From Prevotella sp. (GTDB lineage Bacteria; Bacteroidota; Bacteroidia; Bacteroidales; Bacteroidaceae): a stretch of 64,000 nt of DNA. Both the position numbers and the translations under genes were made by a program. Below, piece after piece: positions 53,782 through 62,514 of the stretch. The stretch is taken from the NCBI GenBank assembly GCA_017548275.1, contig JAFZAH010000003.1:62001-126000 (forward strand), in the 5' to 3' direction. The notes beneath the pieces are model-generated. The model made no database searches, was not told the origin of the DNA, and saw only the letters and a program-made list of their open reading frames with translations. Every line of letters starts with the position of its first letter. Positions within the stretch are counted from its first letter, which is position 1.

Positions 53782-54579
53782 TTAGTCTCTGAGGATATTA
53801 ACCAGCAGTGAAGCCACTGATGTGACGATACCAATGAACGAGAACCAGATGGTCGTAGATGAACCGATAGCGGAGTTCTTTGCCATCACGCTGTTGGGCT
53901 CCACATAGATGATGTCGTTCTGCTGGAGATAATAGTAGGGATCGTTGAAGATATTAGCATCCGTGAGATTGAAGCGGTGTACGGACTTCTGTCCAGTGGC
54001 ATCCTCACGGATAAGCATCACGTTGGTACGCTTACCATAGATGGAGAGGTCGCCTGCAGATGCGATGGCCTCGAGCACCGACATTTTCTCAGTAGTGACA
54101 GGAATAACCCTTGAACCGAGGGCACCGAGCATGGTGACACGGTAACTGGCCATCTTGACGGTAACGACAGGGTTCTCTGTTTTCGCCATGTAAGGTTTAA
54201 CCTTTTCCTGAATCAATTCTTCACACTGCGACTTGGTCAGACCTACGACATGCAATTTACCCACGACTGGGAAATTGATGGTACCGTCGTTCTCCACGAG
54301 ATAGGTCTGCAGCGAACCGCCACCAGTTGTGAACGAGCCACCTGTACCGAGAGTTCTCTGGACGGAGAGGTTGAAAGGCGAAGCTGCTGCGGGGTCAGAG
54401 GTATGCACCGTGATGTTGAGTTGGTCTTTAGGCATGATTTTGGCATCGAAGAGGCCTTTAGACCCAGCCAGACTGATAGAATCGATATTCTGGAAATAAG
54501 GAATCTGCTTGGCAGACGTACAACTGTCCATGAGCAGCACCATAGCAAATGCTATGAACGGTAAAAGTAGTTTCTTCAT
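53782..54579 (-). CDS. Wza-like polysaccharide export lipoprotein
   Basis: A 265-residue protein with lipobox VLLMDSC (Cys20). The polysaccharide export domain has DQLNITVHTSDPAAASPFN and YLVENDGTINFPVVGKLHV, followed by an SLBB-like region with VTMLGALGSRVIPVTTEKMSV. A C-terminal transmembrane segment is SSTTIWFSFIGIVTSVASLL. Neighbouring capsule genes are absent, so it is an isolated copy. Confidence 0.88.
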   Translation of the reverse strand: MKKLLLPFIAFAMVLLMDSCTSAKQIPYFQNIDSISLAGSKGLFDAKIMPKDQLNITVHTSDPAAASPFNLSVQRTLGTGGSFTTGGGSLQTYLVENDGTINFPVVGKLHVVGLTKSQCEELIQEKVKPYMAKTENPVVTVKMASYRVTMLGALGSRVIPVTTEKMSVLEAIASAGDLSIYGKRTNVMLIREDATGQKSVHRFNLTDANIFNDPYYYLQQNDIIYVEPNSVMAKNSAIGSSTTIWFSFIGIVTSVASLLVNILRD

Positions 54580-54891
54580 AAGAATGATTAAATGCTAAAA
54601 ATTTTTGCAAAATTACGTCTATTTTTCCAAATCGGCAAATATTTCGACGTTTTTATTGAGACAAAGGCACATAAAGGGGTCTTCGACACAAGGACATAAG
54701 ATTTTTTATTGACATAAGAACAAAAGGACATTATTTTGGACATATGGACATGTTTATATTGGCATAAGGACAAAAGGTTATTAAATTACTAAGGGACATG
54801 CGAGATGTCCCTTAGTGTAAAATAAGTTTTTATGTACTTATCTTTATGTCTATAAAAGTTCTAATGTCGAAAAGTCTGTGCGCTGATGTAT
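54580..54891. other. AT-rich spacer with direct repeats and a hairpin
   Basis: No gene seen. A 20-bp direct repeat with two differences occurs at 54708-54727 and 54758-54777 (ATTGRCATAAGRACAAAAGG), together with further GGACAT repeats. A perfect hairpin ACTAAGGGACAT/ATGTCCCTTAGT lies at 54788-54799 and 54805-54816, between the uxaC end and the export gene; it probably ends the uxaC transcript. Confidence 0.6.
54788..54816 (-). terminator. Probable terminator of uxaC
   Basis: A perfect 12-bp stem with loop GCGAG. On the minus strand it is followed by AATTTAATAA, so the U run is modest. Confidence 0.55.
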
Positions 54892-56295
54892 TTAATAGAA
54901 CTTGAAGTAACGGCGGGCGTTGTTGTAGGAGATGTCCTCAACCATACGGGCGAGCGATTCCATGTCGTCGGGCAGCAATCCGCGCTCTACGTCATTGCCG
55001 AGAAGATTGCAGAGCAGGCGGCGGAAATACTCATGACGCGGATATGAAAGGAATGAGCGCGAGTCGGTGAGCATGCCAACAAAGCGGCTGAGCAATCCGA
55101 GCACGGAGAGCGCATTCATCTGGCGTGTCATGCCGTCGAGTTGGTCGTTGAACCACCATCCTGAACCGAACTGTATTTTACCAGGGCACGAACCGTCCTG
55201 GAAATTGCCGAGCATGGTAGCGATAACCTCGTTGGCGCACGGATTCAACGTGTATATGATGGTACGCGTGAGTTTTCCCTTGGCGTTGAGATGGTTGAGG
55301 AAGTGACTCATGGCTTTGGCTGTGTTGAACTCACCGATGGAGTCGAAACCGGTGTCGGGGCCGAGGCGGTCATACATCAGACTGTTGTTGTCGCGGATGG
55401 CACCATAATGGAACTGCTGTGTCCAGTCCGTGTCATAGTCCATCTCAGCCATGATGGTGAGGAAACAATGCTTATATTGGCGCTGCTCGAGCACGGAGAG
55501 AGACTGTCCTCGCATGGCCTTGCCGAAGATAATCTCAATCTGCGAGTCGGTGTAGGGTTCGTCGTAGAACTCCTCGATACCATGGTCTGAGAGGCGGCAT
55601 CCGTTCTCATGGAAGAAATCGTGGCGAAGTTTCAAGGCATCGACCATATCGGCAAACTTCACGATATTGACGCCCGACACCTCTGCCAATTGCTTGACAT
55701 AGTCGGCGAAATCGGGTTTCTCGATGTTCATGGCTTTATCGGGACGCCATGCGGGAATCATCTTCACCTCGAATCCGCTTTCGCGCGTCTGCTTATGGTA
55801 ACGGAGGTCATCGACGGGGTCATCGGTTGTACACACGCACTCCACATTGTAACGACGCATAAATCCTCGTGCTGAGTATTCGGGCAGTTTCAGTTTCTCA
55901 TTGCACTCATCAAAGATTTCGCGAGCCGTCTTGGGTGAGAGGAGTTTGTCAATGCCGAAAGCCGTTTTCAATTCCAGGTGGGTCCAGTGATAGAGGGGGT
56001 TGCGGAAGGTGTAAGGCACCGTCTCTGCCCATTTCTCGAATTTCTCCCAGTCGGAAGTGTCTTTGCCAGTGCAGAAACGCTCGTCAACACCATTGGTACG
56101 CATGGCGCGCCATTTGTAGTGGTCGCCACCTAGCCAAACCTCCGTGATACTTTTGAATTTGTGGTCGTCGGCCACCATCTGCGGAATGAGATGGCAGTGA
56201 TAATCGATGATGGGCATTTTAGCCGCATGATTGTGGAATAGTTCCTGCGCGACTTTGGTATCGAGCAGGAAATTCTCATCCATAAATTTCTTCAT
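54892..56295 (-). CDS. uxaC: Glucuronate isomerase
   Basis: A 467-residue enzyme converting D-glucuronate to D-fructuronate, and galacturonate to tagaturonate, in hexuronate breakdown. Family motifs are PIIDYHCHLIPQ, VCTTDDPVDDLRYH, NCV-type CNPCANEVIATMLGNF and GSGWWFNDQ; length is normal. It stands alone without uxaB or kdgK. A -7 element TACCTTTG lies at 56340-56333 on the minus strand. An alternative start is four codons inside. Confidence 0.96.
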   Translation of the reverse strand: MKKFMDENFLLDTKVAQELFHNHAAKMPIIDYHCHLIPQMVADDHKFKSITEVWLGGDHYKWRAMRTNGVDERFCTGKDTSDWEKFEKWAETVPYTFRNPLYHWTHLELKTAFGIDKLLSPKTAREIFDECNEKLKLPEYSARGFMRRYNVECVCTTDDPVDDLRYHKQTRESGFEVKMIPAWRPDKAMNIEKPDFADYVKQLAEVSGVNIVKFADMVDALKLRHDFFHENGCRLSDHGIEEFYDEPYTDSQIEIIFGKAMRGQSLSVLEQRQYKHCFLTIMAEMDYDTDWTQQFHYGAIRDNNSLMYDRLGPDTGFDSIGEFNTAKAMSHFLNHLNAKGKLTRTIIYTLNPCANEVIATMLGNFQDGSCPGKIQFGSGWWFNDQLDGMTRQMNALSVLGLLSRFVGMLTDSRSFLSYPRHEYFRRLLCNLLGNDVERGLLPDDMESLARMVEDISYNNARRYFKFY

Positions 56296-56424
56296 TTTCC
56301 TTGTTGTTTTAATAGATTAGTGAATTGCTTTGCAAAGGTAACATATTTTATCGAGATGAGTGAATAAAAGGACGAATAGTTTAAGCGTCCTTCATAGAGT
56401 TATACGAGGAAGGGTATATCACTT

Positions 56425-57264
56425 TTAGAAATATTCCGGGCGGTATTCAAAATGCATGGTGTCGTAATGATACCAGCGGCCACCCCAGATGAAACCGTGC
56501 CGCTCGAAGATTTTGACGATTTGCTCGGGAATACGATTCTCGTATTTCAACCCGCGGGTGGTCTCCCCTGCCCCACTGTTCGACCACAGCCAGTAATTGG
56601 AATAATTGGTATTGATGTCGATGGTCATACCGTAACTGTGTGCGCTGAGCCGTTTGGCACCGCGGACAGGTCTCCAATAGAAGGAGGACGACTGTTGCAT
56701 GTATTTCTTCAGTTCGGGCACTTTGGCAATGTCTTCCGCCACCTTTCGTAGTTGTTCGTCTGCATGGTTGACCTTTGTGAAGAGAATCGTCTGGCCAAAC
56801 CAATTGACCTTGACGAGGTTTCGCCTGACAGCGGCTTCATTGTTTCCGTACATCTTTTTGAAGAATGCTTCGCAGCGTGTGCGTCCGGCATCGCTGAGAT
56901 AGCCGGGGATTTTCTCCTCGGGATCGTATTTCATGGACAGCATGTCCTCGATGTCGCAATCGTCGAGCATCACTTCGAACGATTTCTCACGATGGTCGTC
57001 GAAAATGATTTTTGTGCCGTCGGGAAAGACGATGTTATTGTCGCTGTAAGAGAGATGCTGATCGGGGTAGGCATCTATGATTTTTTGTGCGGCAGGAGGG
57101 ATATCGGACTGAGACTGGTCAGACACGCCAGACACGCCGGAATTACCGACGGAATCAGAATATTCAGATTTCTCGGTTGATGTCGCGGGCTTCTGCCCGG
57201 TGGCATTGCCGCAACTCAACATGAGTGCGGCAATGGTAACGGGAATAATGTGTTTGTAATTCAT
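56425..57264 (-). CDS. M15-family metallopeptidase lipoprotein (D-Ala-D-Ala type)
   Basis: A 279-residue protein with lipobox ALMLSC. Ser/Asp-rich spacer, then an M15 domain with SAHSYGMTIDIN, in which His and Asp bind zinc, and YHYDTMHFEYRPE, with the second His. Such enzymes trim the stem peptides of peptidoglycan. The N-terminal 100 residues are extra and unknown. It stands alone. Confidence 0.87.
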   Translation of the reverse strand: MNYKHIIPVTIAALMLSCGNATGQKPATSTEKSEYSDSVGNSGVSGVSDQSQSDIPPAAQKIIDAYPDQHLSYSDNNIVFPDGTKIIFDDHREKSFEVMLDDCDIEDMLSMKYDPEEKIPGYLSDAGRTRCEAFFKKMYGNNEAAVRRNLVKVNWFGQTILFTKVNHADEQLRKVAEDIAKVPELKKYMQQSSSFYWRPVRGAKRLSAHSYGMTIDINTNYSNYWLWSNSGAGETTRGLKYENRIPEQIVKIFERHGFIWGGRWYHYDTMHFEYRPEYF

Positions 57265-57333
57265 ATAATGAAGGGGAAAAGGCTTCCTTTTGGGAGGGTA
57301 ACTTGGACTGTAGAATTTACAGAGTATAGATGT

Positions 57334-57849
57334 TTATTTCAGCCCAGCCTTTTCAAGTTTCTTTTGTGCTTTTTTCTGTTCTTTTTCGGCTTTCTTCATG
57401 GCTTTGTCGGCTTTTTCCTGTTGTTTTTTAGCCTTTTCTGCCATTTTACGCTGTTTATCCTGCTCTTTTTGTTGTTTTTTCATTTCTTTTTCGCGCTTCT
57501 TAGCCTCTTTGGCAGCCTTCTTGGCTTCTTTCTCAGCCTTTTTGGCTTCCTTTTGGGCTTTCTTCATCTCTTTCTCCTGCTTCTTGGCGGCTTTAGCCTG
57601 TTTATCGGCTTCTTTTTGAGCCTCTTTGGCTGCTTTTTCCTGGGCTTTCTGAGCCTCCTCGATACGTTTCTGTTCGGCAAGTGCGGCCTCAGCCTTCGCT
57701 TTCTCCACATCGGGTGTGGTCACTGGTGCTACCATGTTATTGTCTGTCGGAGGCGGCAGAACCTCTACATCGTTGACTACTTGTGCTTTGACGCTGACAC
57801 ATCCGAAGAGTGCTGCGATGACCAACAGGCCTAAGAATTTCTGTTTCAT
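57334..57849 (-). CDS. Lys/Ala/Glu-rich secreted coiled-coil protein
   Basis: A 171-residue protein with signal peptide LLVIAALFGCVSVKAQ. After a Pro-containing part (VEVLPPPTDNNM) nearly the whole chain is a basic coiled coil of KKAEKEAKKAAKEAKK type. It carries no recognised domain. The Cys in FGCVSVKAQ is in the signal and probably not lipidated. A -7 element TATATTTG lies at 57894-57887 on the minus strand. Confidence 0.75.
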   Translation of the reverse strand: MKQKFLGLLVIAALFGCVSVKAQVVNDVEVLPPPTDNNMVAPVTTPDVEKAKAEAALAEQKRIEEAQKAQEKAAKEAQKEADKQAKAAKKQEKEMKKAQKEAKKAEKEAKKAAKEAKKREKEMKKQQKEQDKQRKMAEKAKKQQEKADKAMKKAEKEQKKAQKKLEKAGLK

Positions 57850-58002
57850 ATCCGTAGATTTTAAGTTAATAGTTTTAATCAGGCTACAAATATACATATT
57901 ATATTTTAAAAGAGCAATAATATTTTTGAAAAAAAGGTTGGAGGCTGACGTTATGTGCTATTTGCCTGGGGAGCATTATCCCGCATTACAAATGCTTCAA
58001 AA

Positions 58003-58037
58003 AAGGCACGGAGCGTAATGCTTCGTGCCTTGATGTG
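58003..58037 (-). terminator. Terminator after the small peptide gene at 58056
   Basis: Arms 58003-58014 and 58020-58031 form a 12-bp stem with one G-U pair, loop GTAAT. On the minus strand a run of six T follows. Confidence 0.85.
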
Positions 58038-58055
58038 ATAGAGAGAAGATGATGA

Positions 58056-58229
58056 TTAGTTGTCCCAGACCGACTTGTGTTTGGAGTTTTCTTTCTCGTA
58101 GAAGAAGTAATGCTCGTTAGAGAGGTATTCTCCGTCTTCATCTTCATCGTATTCCTCGTATGATCCTGCCAAAATGGGCTCGTCGACGAGTGCGCGCTCA
58201 TTCAATTGGGGTTTAATATATTTTTTCAT
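58056..58229 (-). CDS. Small peptide 1 (57 residues), paired with the large Ig-like protein
   Basis: A 57-residue ORF, MKKYIKPQLNERALVDEPILAG and so on, ending in SVWDN. It is acidic, with a DEDEDGEY stretch, and has no transmembrane segment. It shares MKKxY[IL]KPxL, an IL(M)A(A)G turn and a VW[DE][DN] C-terminus with the 56-residue peptide at 62327. Both follow large secreted proteins and have downstream terminators, so expression is supported. Such peptides occur widely in Prevotella, but I know no function. Confidence 0.78.
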   Translation of the reverse strand: MKKYIKPQLNERALVDEPILAGSYEEYDEDEDGEYLSNEHYFFYEKENSKHKSVWDN

Positions 58230-58264
58230 AATGATAATTATTATTAAGTGAATGTATAGTGGTT

Positions 58265-58300
58265 ATGTAGTTAAGTAGCACTAAGACTACTTAACTACAT
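58265..58300. repeat. Perfect 14-bp hairpin between the large gene and its peptide
   Basis: ATGTAGTTAAGTAG (58265-58278) and CTACTTAACTACAT (58287-58300), loop CACTAAGA. It has no T run on the minus strand, so it looks like an RNA-processing or stabilising stem rather than a terminator. Confidence 0.75.
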
Positions 58301-58308
58301 GGAATCAA

Positions 58309-61300
58309 CTATCTGTTAATAACTTTCTTACCATTGACGATAATGACACCCTTGTAAGAGGCATTCACCTTCTGTCCGTTGAGGTTGTAAGCATCGCCCT
58401 CGAATGCGGGAGCAGTGGTCTCTACGGTATCAATGCCATCAGTGAAGTCGAAGAAGATTTCGTTAGCGCCGTCAGCCTCGGGCAGGAGGAGATAGCACTT
58501 GTCGACATCAGTAGTTTTGCCTAATGCCATCTTCTTGAATCCTACAGCCTGTTTTGCGGTTGAGTAGAAGAGTCCGTAAGCGCGTCCGTAGTCAGCCTCT
58601 TCCACGGTGTAAGCACCAGTGGATGTGGCGACGAGGAGGTTGCCTTCGGGAGCCTCAGGCATGGTTTCAGTAGCCACTTTCACTGCATACTCGCCCTCTG
58701 CTCCTTCAACCACAACACCCGTGTTGGCGGGAATCTCGGTCACCTGCACTTTGTTGAAGTAGTTGCCGTTCTTCTGTGTGACAATGAAAGCCTGAACGTC
58801 AGCGTCAGAGAAGTCGAGCGGGTATGCGCTGCTGAATGACACAGCACCGCGCTGTCCGACAGTAACAGTCACCTCGACGGGCACATCTTCGTATTCCTTA
58901 TAGAGTTGGATTTGCTTCTGACTGCCTTCCTTGTAATAGCGGAAACGCTTGTCGCTCTTGTTGGAGTTAAAGTTAAGAATCATGGTGCCTTTCAGCGTTT
59001 CACCATCATAAATCTCGAGCGACATCAACACATTACCATTGTCGTCGAAGGCAAATGAATGAGGCGGGAAATTAGCCCTATCCATCTTCAGTGCGTTACC
59101 ATATGTCGTAACACCGATAGTATGACCCGAAGCACTGGTGATTGAGCCGTCGGTTGTATTGATGGTAAAGTACATTGCCTGATCTGTAGCGATAATGTTA
59201 TCGGCACTGATGGTCACAGGCTGGGTATTGTGGTCCACATCGAGATTGTCAAGACTTCCGTCAAATGCCACATTCTCGGGTTCATAGACAATAAGATATC
59301 TACCTGTGGTAAGATCATCGGTTGATGTAATCTTCTTATAATATGTGATGCCTTCGGGTTCGGGTGCAGCACTGACAGTCACTTCGAATTCGACAGTTAC
59401 GGGATTGAAAGCCTCGGCATCGTCTTCTTGGGGTTCGAGGGTGACGGTAACGGTGACAGGACCTTCTGCCAATGCCTCATACGCACTGCCGTCAGAGTTC
59501 ACTTCCAAGACACTCGGATCAGAAGAGACAAACGTGATGAGCGGATCATTACCAGCCTGTTCGTTGACGGTGTAATTCAGTTCAAATGAACCATTGTCGC
59601 CCACGGTGAGTTCCGTCGGTGAGAGTGTCACCTCAGTCACGAGGTCGGGCAGCACACCTACAGCCTCTGGCACCTCGAAGATTTGCAATTCGAGCGTTGA
59701 GTTATAGAGTGTGGGGAATCCGGTTACAGAGTAAGTAACATCGAGGTCAGAGAGCGCGAAGTTACGCGCGTCGCCCTGTCCGTAAAGTTGCACATTCTGA
59801 CCGTTGAGATCAACATAGTATTTACCATTCTCTTCAGTAATGGTTACTTCAGGAACGGTGAACCACTGGCTGAGCACTTCGCTGATAACGGGGAATTGGT
59901 CGGCTGCCACTTCTGTGGGTTCAGGTATAGTCGTTCCTGCCTCGGGAGTGACACCTGAGAGGTCGGTAATTTGCGGGTTTTGGTTGCGCAGTTGGTAGGT
60001 GACGGTAGCAGTGCCGTTGAGCACCTGTCCTGCGGTCAGTCCGTGTCCGCTCTTATACATGACCACTGCACCGCTCTCATCCTGGATGTAAGCGTAATTG
60101 CCGTTGACATAGGTGACGACGGCGTTATCGAGCACCACGTCGTATGTGCCGGCATTGGTTTGCGCTGTCAGTGCGGCGATATTTTCAAGCGTTCCGGCTT
60201 TGACCGTAACAGTGAACTGCTCACTTACAGGCAAATAAGACTCATCGTCGGTCGGTGTAACGGTGACAGTGACGGTGACTGTACCGGGAGCATCAGCACT
60301 ATAATGCAGGCCGTATGTAGGATACCATAATACATCTGCATTTGAAGTGATGTATGAGACATAATAATCAGCGTCTTCAATCAACCCATTATAAGGATCG
60401 AAATCGAGTGTGAAATCACCCTCATCGCCCACGGTTACCTCTAATGGGCTGAGACCGTTAATAGTACCCACGAAGGGGAGTTCGCCTGCTTCCATCTCAG
60501 GCACCTCGAAGATTTGCAGTTCGAGGGTGGTGTTATAAATCGTGGGGAATCCGATGACCGTGTAGGTAACACCTTCCAGGTTAGTGAGCGAGAAGTTTTG
60601 GGCAGCGCCCTGTCCGTAGAGTTGTACGTTCTGTCCGTTAAGGTCCATATAATACTTGTTACCACTCTTTGTAATCGTGGCACCAGTCACTTTGAACCAC
60701 TGGCTGAGCACACTGGCGATTTGCGGGAAATCTTCTGGAGCCACCACTGTGGGCTCGGGAGTCGTTGTTCCGGCCTCGGGAGTCACGCCTGAGAGAGCGG
60801 TAATCTGCGGATTGCCGTTACGCACTTGATAAGTTACGGTGGCTGTGCCGTTGAGCACCTGTCCTGCAGTCAGTCCATGTCCGTTCTTATACATCACCAC
60901 GGCACCACTTGCGTCCTGGATATAGGCATAGTTGCCGTTGGTATATGTAACGATGGCATTGTCAAGTGTGACATCGTATGAACCAGCAACAGTTTGTGCT
61001 GTCAGCGCTGCGATATTGGCAAGGGTACCAGCTTTGACTGTTACGGTGAGTTTTTTGCTCACTTCTTTGTAATTGTCCGTGTCATCGGGCGTGATGGTGA
61101 CGGTAACATTTGCCGTGCCGGCATCATTTGCCTGATATGCACCATCGTTATCTACCTCGATCACATCCTCATTGTCAGAAGCCCATGTGAGGGAGTATGA
61201 GGCGCCATCGGCAAAGTCGGCAGAAAGCGTGAACTCGCCCTGCGAGTCAGCATCTACTTCTACGGGTGAGAATGATACGTTGGTAGCAATAGGAGTCTTG

Positions 61301-61785
61301 CCGGAGGTTACTACTTCATAGTTTACTACTACTGAGGTGAATCCAGCCGTGCCTCCAATGGTAGCAACCATTGGTTCTGTTCCGTCGGTCGGTGTCACGG
61401 TCACGGTTTTGTCTGATACCGTGGCGGTGGCATTGCTCCAAGTGCTGGTTCCTAAAGCGGAGGCATAATTGGTTGACGTAGCCGAGAACACCACAGAGAT
61501 GATCTCAACACCGCTTTCCGGTGCAATGGTCAGTGTTGAACCTTTGTACACGCGCGAAGAGGTATGACCGCCAGCATCACCTCCCAAATAGTTGTTCGCA
61601 TTGGTGCCAGCGTTTGCCTTATCAGCCGTCATAGTGGCATAATCTGACTCCCAAACCACTTGGTCTGCAGATTGAGAGGAATAAGACGCTACGGTCAAAT
61701 CCCACTCGAAGGAATCTTCCGCCCATCCTGTGCTGAACACCGCCAATAGCAGCATCAGCAATGAGTAACGTAGTTTTTTGTTCAT
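58309..61785 (-). CDS. Very large secreted Ig-like/OB-repeat protein
   Basis: A 1158-residue secreted protein. Signal peptide LLMLLLAVFSTGWA; N-terminal domain with SSRVYKGSTLTIAPESG; Ig-like segments such as LTVTVKAGTL; and two near-identical blocks of about 180 residues (61040-60480 and 60206-59665) with IAALTAQT, NGNYAYIQDxSGAVVMYK, HGLTAGQVLNGTATVTY, VLSQWF and GQNVQLYGQG, which look like OB-fold domains of nucleic acid-type proteins. The C-terminus ends NLNGQKVNASYKGVIIVNGKKVINR-like, a tail common in secreted Prevotella proteins. The function is unknown; adhesion or surface binding is likely. Confidence 0.85.
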   Translation of the reverse strand: MNKKLRYSLLMLLLAVFSTGWAEDSFEWDLTVASYSSQSADQVVWESDYATMTADKANAGTNANNYLGGDAGGHTSSRVYKGSTLTIAPESGVEIISVVFSATSTNYASALGTSTWSNATATVSDKTVTVTPTDGTEPMVATIGGTAGFTSVVVNYEVVTSGKTPIATNVSFSPVEVDADSQGEFTLSADFADGASYSLTWASDNEDVIEVDNDGAYQANDAGTANVTVTITPDDTDNYKEVSKKLTVTVKAGTLANIAALTAQTVAGSYDVTLDNAIVTYTNGNYAYIQDASGAVVMYKNGHGLTAGQVLNGTATVTYQVRNGNPQITALSGVTPEAGTTTPEPTVVAPEDFPQIASVLSQWFKVTGATITKSGNKYYMDLNGQNVQLYGQGAAQNFSLTNLEGVTYTVIGFPTIYNTTLELQIFEVPEMEAGELPFVGTINGLSPLEVTVGDEGDFTLDFDPYNGLIEDADYYVSYITSNADVLWYPTYGLHYSADAPGTVTVTVTVTPTDDESYLPVSEQFTVTVKAGTLENIAALTAQTNAGTYDVVLDNAVVTYVNGNYAYIQDESGAVVMYKSGHGLTAGQVLNGTATVTYQLRNQNPQITDLSGVTPEAGTTIPEPTEVAADQFPVISEVLSQWFTVPEVTITEENGKYYVDLNGQNVQLYGQGDARNFALSDLDVTYSVTGFPTLYNSTLELQIFEVPEAVGVLPDLVTEVTLSPTELTVGDNGSFELNYTVNEQAGNDPLITFVSSDPSVLEVNSDGSAYEALAEGPVTVTVTLEPQEDDAEAFNPVTVEFEVTVSAAPEPEGITYYKKITSTDDLTTGRYLIVYEPENVAFDGSLDNLDVDHNTQPVTISADNIIATDQAMYFTINTTDGSITSASGHTIGVTTYGNALKMDRANFPPHSFAFDDNGNVLMSLEIYDGETLKGTMILNFNSNKSDKRFRYYKEGSQKQIQLYKEYEDVPVEVTVTVGQRGAVSFSSAYPLDFSDADVQAFIVTQKNGNYFNKVQVTEIPANTGVVVEGAEGEYAVKVATETMPEAPEGNLLVATSTGAYTVEEADYGRAYGLFYSTAKQAVGFKKMALGKTTDVDKCYLLLPEADGANEIFFDFTDGIDTVETTAPAFEGDAYNLNGQKVNASYKGVIIVNGKKVINR

Positions 61786-62069
61786 AATAATTTAGATTAG
61801 ATTATTAAAAATATTTAAGGTATGATTTCAGTATAGATTTGTTTATTTGGCGGTAAAATTACAAAATGTGATTGAGAAATGCAAAGAAATGCGTGAAAAG
61901 GTTTGAACATTTACATTATTTAACGAAAAGAGGGGATGAAGGCATCGTAGCGTGAATTAGCGTGTGTTTCGGAAAGAAATTGGTATAATTTGAATAATTA
62001 AGTCAGAAATTATGATATTCTAAGGAATTTAGGAATATAAGAATTGGCGGCATCATCCCTTATCCCACC

Positions 62070-62208
62070 GTAGGGATATACTTCATGTATATCCGATTCC
62101 TCTCACCATAAACGTGTTATCTTTTTTCCCTGCCACCTCAGATTTGTGTGACGATTTGTGACGATTTGTATCTGAAAAAAGTCAGGCAAACATGAAGTAT
62201 GCCCCTAC
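62070..62208. repeat. 139-bp element with 19-bp inverted ends
   Basis: Left end GTAGGGATATACTTCATGT (62070-62088); right end ACATGAAGTATGCCCCTAC (62190-62208). They match inverted with 17 of 19 bases. A second hairpin GGATATAC/GTATATCC lies at the left end (62074-62081 and 62087-62094). It resembles a REPIN or MITE. Confidence 0.65.
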
Positions 62209-62269
62209 ATCGTGGTGTTACATCTGTGTAAAGATGTGAAGATGTGGAGTGAAAACTTGACAATAAAAA

Positions 62270-62300
62270 ATGCGGGGAGACAGTGTGTGTCTCCCCGCAT
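62270..62300 (-). terminator. Terminator after the small peptide gene at 62327
   Basis: ATGCGGGGAGAC (62270-62281) pairs with GTCTCCCCGCAT (62289-62300), loop AGTGTGT. The minus-strand read continues in TTTTTTATTG. Confidence 0.9.
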
Positions 62301-62326
62301 CATAGCGGTAGTTCTGAGGAAAAGGG

Positions 62327-62497
62327 TTAGTCTTCCCAGACATTTACTTGGTTTGCACCGAATTCGCCGTCGTACTCATCGTTACCAGGTGTGACGCTCT
62401 GGTCACCCTGTGTGGGGTCGAGTGAGGTACCGGCAGCCATAAGGATGTCTTCCACGAAGACATGTTTCAGTTCGGGCTTTAAATAATTCTTTTTCAT
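62327..62497 (-). CDS. Small peptide 2 (56 residues), paired with the large Ig-like protein
   Basis: A 56-residue ORF beginning MKKNYLKPELKHVFVED and ending VNVWED. After ILMAAGTS the rest is Gly, Asp and Asn-rich. It shares the N-terminal MKK(N)Y[IL]KPxL block, the AG turn and the VW[DE][DN] end with the peptide at 58056. It starts 17 bases after the stop of the large upstream gene and is followed by a strong terminator, so cotranscription is nearly certain. Confidence 0.82.
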   Translation of the reverse strand: MKKNYLKPELKHVFVEDILMAAGTSLDPTQGDQSVTPGNDEYDGEFGANQVNVWED

Positions 62498-62514
62498 ATT
62501 GATGGATTCGTTTA

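Larger units (their letters stand above)
61786..62326. other. AT-rich spacer with an inverted-repeat element
   Basis: No gene seen. A possible mobile element at 62070-62208 has inverted 19-bp ends, and a TGTGACGATTTGTGACGATTTG repeat lies inside. The terminator of the small peptide gene is at 62270-62300. Confidence 0.6.

Noticed and set aside
57250-57834. A Leu/Phe-rich membrane-like frame
   Set aside because: It is only the complement of the Lys-rich coiled-coil gene (AAA/AAG read as TTT/CTT).
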